A DNA stretch of 35,135 nucleotides from positions 1 to 35,135 of the forward strand of contig JAFUZM010000004.1 in the NCBI GenBank assembly GCA_017476605.1. The letters are read 5' to 3'. A program made the position numbers and the translations under genes. Source of the DNA: Clostridia bacterium. Lineage in GTDB: Bacteria > Bacillota > Clostridia > Christensenellales > Aristaeellaceae. Below the pieces are notes generated by a model. The model did not search any database and was not told the origin of the DNA. It was given only the letters and a program-made list of their open reading frames with translations. Of this stretch, positions 31,183 to 35,135 are shown in pieces (within the stretch, counting starts at the first letter, position 1; each line of letters begins with the position of its first letter).

Positions 31183-34125
31183 TCAGTTCAGCTGCGCCTG
31201 TGCCGTAAAACCCGAACTGCCTCCGGCATAGAGCGTATTCCCGGCCACCGCCATGCTCTCAAACGTTCCAGGCAACAGATCCCGCACGTTCCTGCCATTG
31301 ATATCCATCACCGTGATTCCCGTCTCACTGCGGGCAATGACGGTGTTTTTATATACCCCGATTCCAAGAGTTGCCGCGTCCGCTATCTGTGCTGTCTCAT
31401 TCCCGGATATACGCAGGATGCGCCCATTCGAAAGCACAAGCACCATGGATGCACAGCAGATGACCTGCTCTGCATGCCCGGTAAAGACCGTCTGTTCCCG
31501 GCCGTCCCTGATTCCGTAGAAGATGACGGAATCGTCAAGAACAAAAAGGAGCCGGTGATCTATGGCATCCAGGGAAAGAAATGTCACTCCGGAGCGAAGC
31601 ATTCTCTCCTCGCCGGACAGAGTCCGCTCTCTTGCCTCACCTGCAGCACCCAGGTAATAGATTTTGCCATCATGCAGGAGCATCTGACGGATCACATCCG
31701 ATCTCAGCAGGATTTCCCGGCCACTCCCATCTGTGTTCATTCGGATGATGCAGTCCGAGCCACCATCCCTGGCGATATAGTACAGTCGCCCGTTGGTGCA
31801 GTGGAGATCCCGCGGACAATCGTCGCAGAGTTTCTGCACGCTTCCATTCACTGTCCGGACCAAAGCGCCGCCCATGGCTGCGTCTGCATAGTAGAGTGCC
31901 CCGCCACCACTGGCCAGAAATCCGCCGTTTCCAAGGCTTGTCTGGTTGCTCCCGTTGATGCGCTGCTCCGCAGCCTCACGCGTCGCATTACTGGCCGACA
32001 CGATCTGTGCAGCGGCAGCTTTTGCCTGCGTAGAGTAGAGCAGAGACTGGGTACTGATTCCCGCCTGCCCGTCTGCCTCTATGCCGTTTTCACGCTGAAA
32101 GCGCTCCACCGCCTGCTGAGTCAACCTGTCATATGTCCCACTTGAAAAAGAGGCGGACAGGTACCCCAATGCCGCCAATCTGCTTTGCAAAAGTTGTACC
32201 TGTTCGCCTGTCATTCCTGCTTTTAAAAGTTGTTCCGGTGCGACATTGATCTGTCCCACTTCCCCGATACGAATGCCATCTGCATTGATCGCATCCTCTG
32301 AATAGATCAGCTTGAGAGACTGCGGCCCCGCCGCACCATCTACCTTAAGCCCGTTCATGGTCTGGAACGCCTTTGTTGCATCCACCGTGGGCTGATTGAA
32401 AATACCGGTCACGTTCTTGGATGTAAGATAACCCAGTTCAACAAGCCGTGCCTGATACTGCAGTACATCCGAGCCCTCGCTTTGCCACTGCAGAATGATG
32501 TCCGTATTGGGCCTTGGCGTTGCTGTTGCCTGAGTACGACCAGAGCCCGCTGCAACAGCGTCGCTGCTCAGGAGAATGGACATCGTGCCCCGACCGGCAA
32601 TGCCGTCCGCCGTGAGTCCATTTGCCCGCTGAAAGGCCTTAAGGGCACTTTCCGTTCCGGAGCCGAACTGGCCATCCGGCTGGGTGCTTAAATATCCCAG
32701 GCGCAACAGTGCTTCCTGCAGTTCCCGCACATTTTCACCCCTGTCGCCCCGGCGCAGCGTTCCCGCAACCGCCGTACTTTCAATAACCTGCGGTGCTTCC
32801 GTTACCTGAGGCACAGACACGGAACTTTTGGCAACAGCAGAATTGCTGTCAAGCTTTGCCAGCGTTCCCCGTCCCGGCACGCCATCTACGCTGAGTCCGT
32901 TTGCCTGCTGAAAGGCCCGGACGGCTTCTGTTGTATCTGCACCAAAACGGCCATCAATTCGTCCGCTGAAATATCCGAGCTCAAACAGCCGGGCCTGCAT
33001 GTTGTAGACGGCCTCACCGGTATCCCCCTCGTGCAGCACAGTAGCACCGGCCGGTACCGGTGAAGGGGTCGTGCCGGTCGCCGCCTTTGCTGAACCGAAA
33101 ATCCGCTTCAGCGTATTGGTGCCTGCCGTTCCATCCGGAGTCAGATTGTTGTTTTTCTGGAAGGCATAGACTGCGTTCTGTGTTTCCTCACCGTATACAC
33201 CATCTGCCATGCCACTGAGATAGCGAAGCTCAATCAGGCGCTCCTGAAGAGCATACACATCATTCCCCGTCATACCGAGGGACAGGGAGCGCATCGCGGT
33301 CGGATCCGCCGTCGTCACGGGCGTGCTGGCATACGCTGCGGTCGCAGAATACAGCTTTGTCTGAGTCTGCGTCCCTGCCTGTCCGTCCGCCGACAGTCCG
33401 TTGGCTCTCTGGAAGGCCTTTACCGCATCCGTTGTGCTCTGACCATAGACCCCATCTGTTCCGCCGGAATAATATCCCAACTCTGCCAGCCGTGCCTGCA
33501 GTTTCCGCACCTCAAGCCCGGAGTTCCCCTGCTTAAGCAGCAGATACCCTTCGTTATCCTGCGTTGCGCTGATCACCTTTGCCAGTGCGCTGCTGGAGTA
33601 CAAGAGGTCCTGGGTCTGCCGTCCGGCAATGCCATCTGCATTCAGACCGTTTTTCTGCTGAAACTCTGTGACCGCCTGCTGTGTCTCGGCGGAGTAGCGA
33701 CCATCTATGACGCCCGTGTAATACCGAAGCTCCGTCAGCCGGGACTGCAAATCCGAGACATCCGTCCCCTCAGATCCAAGTCGGAGCACAGGGTATCCCG
33801 CATTGTAATCCGTTGTGGAGGTTTCCCACGTACTGGCATCCGGGGCTGCTGTCGCCGCCACCCGGGGCGTCGCCGTAAGGAGTACACCCTTTGTCCAGTC
33901 CTCCCAGGTGCTCTGATCGCTGTTTTGCCAATCATCCGGCGTCGTGGTGGGCTCCGGTGTCGGTGTTTCCGTTGACAAAGATGTCGGAAGCGGCTGCATC
34001 GTTCCGAAAGGCACCGGATCCGGGTTGATCTCAAGCGGTTCCAGGGTCGGATCCGGCGATACGAAACAGCCTGTCAGTAAAAACAGCAATGAAAGAAGCA
34101 TAAGCAAAAGAAGAAGTCGTTTCAT
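31183..34125 (-). CDS. Lipoprotein with seven peptidoglycan-binding repeats and a propeller-like domain
   Basis: 980 residues. A leucine-rich signal peptide ends in lipobox LTGC (C20), so the protein should be lipid-anchored outside the membrane. After a Thr/Pro-rich linker come seven PG_binding_1 repeats, at about 113-177, 195-260, 279-344, 363-427, 455-520, 544-609 and 633-698, each with G..V..LQ..L..LGY, DG.(Y/F)...T..AV.AFQ and NGL..DG..G. The last 245 residues are beta-rich short blades (GRLYYIARDGGSDCIIRMNT, DGKIYYLG), resembling DUF5050-type propellers. No catalytic domain is apparent, so it is probably a cell-wall scaffold or sensor. GGAGGG precedes the ATG at 34125; a longer in-frame start at 34224 overlaps the mreB stop (ATGA) but would bury the signal peptide. 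Confidence 0.9.
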   Translation of the reverse strand: MKRLLLLLMLLSLLFLLTGCFVSPDPTLEPLEINPDPVPFGTMQPLPTSLSTETPTPEPTTTPDDWQNSDQSTWEDWTKGVLLTATPRVAATAAPDASTWETSTTDYNAGYPVLRLGSEGTDVSDLQSRLTELRYYTGVIDGRYSAETQQAVTEFQQKNGLNADGIAGRQTQDLLYSSSALAKVISATQDNEGYLLLKQGNSGLEVRKLQARLAELGYYSGGTDGVYGQSTTDAVKAFQRANGLSADGQAGTQTQTKLYSATAAYASTPVTTADPTAMRSLSLGMTGNDVYALQERLIELRYLSGMADGVYGEETQNAVYAFQKNNNLTPDGTAGTNTLKRIFGSAKAATGTTPSPVPAGATVLHEGDTGEAVYNMQARLFELGYFSGRIDGRFGADTTEAVRAFQQANGLSVDGVPGRGTLAKLDSNSAVAKSSVSVPQVTEAPQVIESTAVAGTLRRGDRGENVRELQEALLRLGYLSTQPDGQFGSGTESALKAFQRANGLTADGIAGRGTMSILLSSDAVAAGSGRTQATATPRPNTDIILQWQSEGSDVLQYQARLVELGYLTSKNVTGIFNQPTVDATKAFQTMNGLKVDGAAGPQSLKLIYSEDAINADGIRIGEVGQINVAPEQLLKAGMTGEQVQLLQSRLAALGYLSASFSSGTYDRLTQQAVERFQRENGIEADGQAGISTQSLLYSTQAKAAAAQIVSASNATREAAEQRINGSNQTSLGNGGFLASGGGALYYADAAMGGALVRTVNGSVQKLCDDCPRDLHCTNGRLYYIARDGGSDCIIRMNTDGSGREILLRSDVIRQMLLHDGKIYYLGAAGEARERTLSGEERMLRSGVTFLSLDAIDHRLLFVLDDSVIFYGIRDGREQTVFTGHAEQVICCASMVLVLSNGRILRISGNETAQIADAATLGIGVYKNTVIARSETGITVMDINGRNVRDLLPGTFESMAVAGNTLYAGGSSGFTAQAQLN

Positions 34126-34220
34126 ATGCCCTCCTATCCTCTTTCGTCGGTCCCGCTTTTCGGGATTTGTTCCTTTGTCCTCACCATAATGACGATTGAA
34201 CGCATCCCGGTTATCCCTTG

Positions 34221-35135
34221 TCATTCCTCTGAGGTCTGCGCACCAATCTTTGACTTGAGTTCAATCTTATCATAGAGCTCCGGTTCGCTCATGAGCTCCA
34301 GCAGGCCGTGTGCCACACAGAGCTCCGGCTCCTCTGCCAGACTGACCTTGATGCGCAGCTGCTCTGAAAGGAGGTCGTCAATGCCATACAGCTTGGCGCC
34401 ACCTCCGGTAATGGTGAAGCCCTCGTCAAAGATGTCACTGGCCAGCTCCGGCGGCATCTGCTCAATAAACCGATGAATGCGGTTGATCAGGTCACGAATC
34501 GGCATGTCCAGCGCTTCGTTTACGTCATCCGACGTGATCTTGACAGAGCGGGGAAGTCCGGCCAGCATGGCACGCCCAAAGACTTCCCGGCTGCGTGCCA
34601 CGTCCCGCAGCTTTGCTGTACCGAGATCAATCTTGATCTCCTCTGCCGTCCGTCCCCCGATCTGCAAGTTATGTTTCCTGCGCAAAAATTCGGTCACCGC
34701 CCAGTCAAACTGGTCGCCGCCGAAGTCCTCAACATGCCACATCACCTGATGGCCAAGAGAAAACACTGCAATATTGGTTCTGGCTGCCCCGATATCAACG
34801 ATCATGCGACCATATGGCTGGTCAATCCGAAGGCCGGCGCCAATGGCGCTGGCCACGCATTCATCCACCTCAATGACGGATCGTGCACCGGCATCTATCA
34901 GGGCATCCAGCAGCGCGTGCCGCTCCGAGGGGGCAAGTCCGCCCGGCTCCGCCAGATACAGCCTCGGGCGGATTCCCCGCCGTTTCCCGATGGCGGTATT
35001 CATAAAGTAGGCAAGCATTTTCCCCGTCAGGTCAAAGCTGTGAATATGAGCCTTGCGAAGAGGGCATTCCACAATGTCCGACTCCGGCACTTTCCCGTAC
35101 ATCTGAAAAGCCTCTGTTCCGGCACACTTGACCAC
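34221..35135 (-). CDS. mreB: Rod-shape-determining protein MreB/Mbl (5' end outside window)
   Basis: 304 codons are visible; the frame enters from the right edge, so the N-terminal phosphate-1 motif and probably 25-35 residues are missing. Actin-fold motifs are present: RMIVDIGAARTNIAVFSLG (phosphate-2), the GGDQFD start of subdomain IIB, the AEEIKIDLG segment, and the adenosine motif EGFTITGGGAKLYGI. MreB filaments guide lateral wall synthesis in rods. The phosphate-2 motif reads DIGAARTN where DIGGGTT is usual, and LAEPGGLAPSE replaces the common VCVPSG region, so this is a divergent paralogue. Its stop overlaps an ATG in the lipoprotein frame, linking two wall-related genes. Confidence 0.85.
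   Translation of the reverse strand: MVKCAGTEAFQMYGKVPESDIVECPLRKAHIHSFDLTGKMLAYFMNTAIGKRRGIRPRLYLAEPGGLAPSERHALLDALIDAGARSVIEVDECVASAIGAGLRIDQPYGRMIVDIGAARTNIAVFSLGHQVMWHVEDFGGDQFDWAVTEFLRRKHNLQIGGRTAEEIKIDLGTAKLRDVARSREVFGRAMLAGLPRSVKITSDDVNEALDMPIRDLINRIHRFIEQMPPELASDIFDEGFTITGGGAKLYGIDDLLSEQLRIKVSLAEEPELCVAHGLLELMSEPELYDKIELKSKIGAQTSEE

Noticed and set aside
31009..32145. 378-codon plus-strand frame over the Cys-cluster 3' end and the lipoprotein 3' end
   Set aside because: Crosses two convincing genes; cysteine/arginine-rich composition typical of an antisense frame.

Overview
The window looks like the chromosome of an anaerobic clostridial Firmicute, probably gut or rumen. The main pointers are: a glgC-glgD pair (the GlgD subunit is a Firmicutes trait), Shine-Dalgarno sites of the GGAGG type in front of nearly every gene, a DUF6020 membrane protein, clostridial Rpn/PD-(D/E)XK proteins, a TetM-like paralogue and a peptidoglycan-binding-repeat lipoprotein beside mreB. 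Species cannot be fixed from the sequence alone. I found no tRNA, rRNA, CRISPR array or intact insertion sequence.

Layout. 1-2.2 kb (minus): RsmC-like methyltransferase (partial), RsuA-type pseudouridine synthase, metallophosphoesterase. 2.4-6.9 kb (plus): glycogen synthesis cluster glgC-glgD-glgA, with a terminator between glgD and glgA and a 154-residue Lys/Ala/Glu repeat tail on GlgA. 7-8.7 kb (plus): DUF6020 membrane protein. 8.7-12.4 kb (minus): accessory material, namely an AAA/DUF4143 ATPase, an Rpn-like nuclease, small ORFs, a decayed small gene and a short inverted-repeat element. 12.5-15.1 kb: kdpDE-like two-component system facing a membrane PH-domain-like gene, with two inverted TTAAC-N6-TTAAC boxes between them. 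15.1-16.3 kb: a scar region bracketed by two 110-bp hairpin repeats. 16.3-22 kb (minus): apparent operon of TetM-like GTPase, MocR-type regulator, diaminopropionate ammonia-lyase, RidA and an XRE regulator. 22.2-23.5 kb: ACT-domain protein, an orphaned VapB-type antitoxin with a truncated vapC, and a broken BRO-N gene. 23.6-30.2 kb (minus): transketolase, GPH sugar transporter, trmD, an unknown protein, rfbA and an APH(3')-like kinase. 30.6-31.1 kb (plus): Cys-cluster protein. 31.2-35.1 kb (minus): lipoprotein with seven peptidoglycan-binding repeats plus a propeller-like domain, and mreB (partial).

How genes may work together. GlgC/GlgD make ADP-glucose for GlgA. Diaminopropionate ammonia-lyase releases 2-aminoacrylate, the substrate that RidA hydrolyses, so their adjacency is mechanistically sensible. 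The same operon holds a ribosomal-protection-like GTPase and a MocR protein whose usual PLP lysine is arginine, which makes it the most interesting candidate system here. The kdpDE/PH-domain divergon has operator boxes placed as expected for an OmpR/PhoB-type regulator that controls both its own operon and its neighbour.
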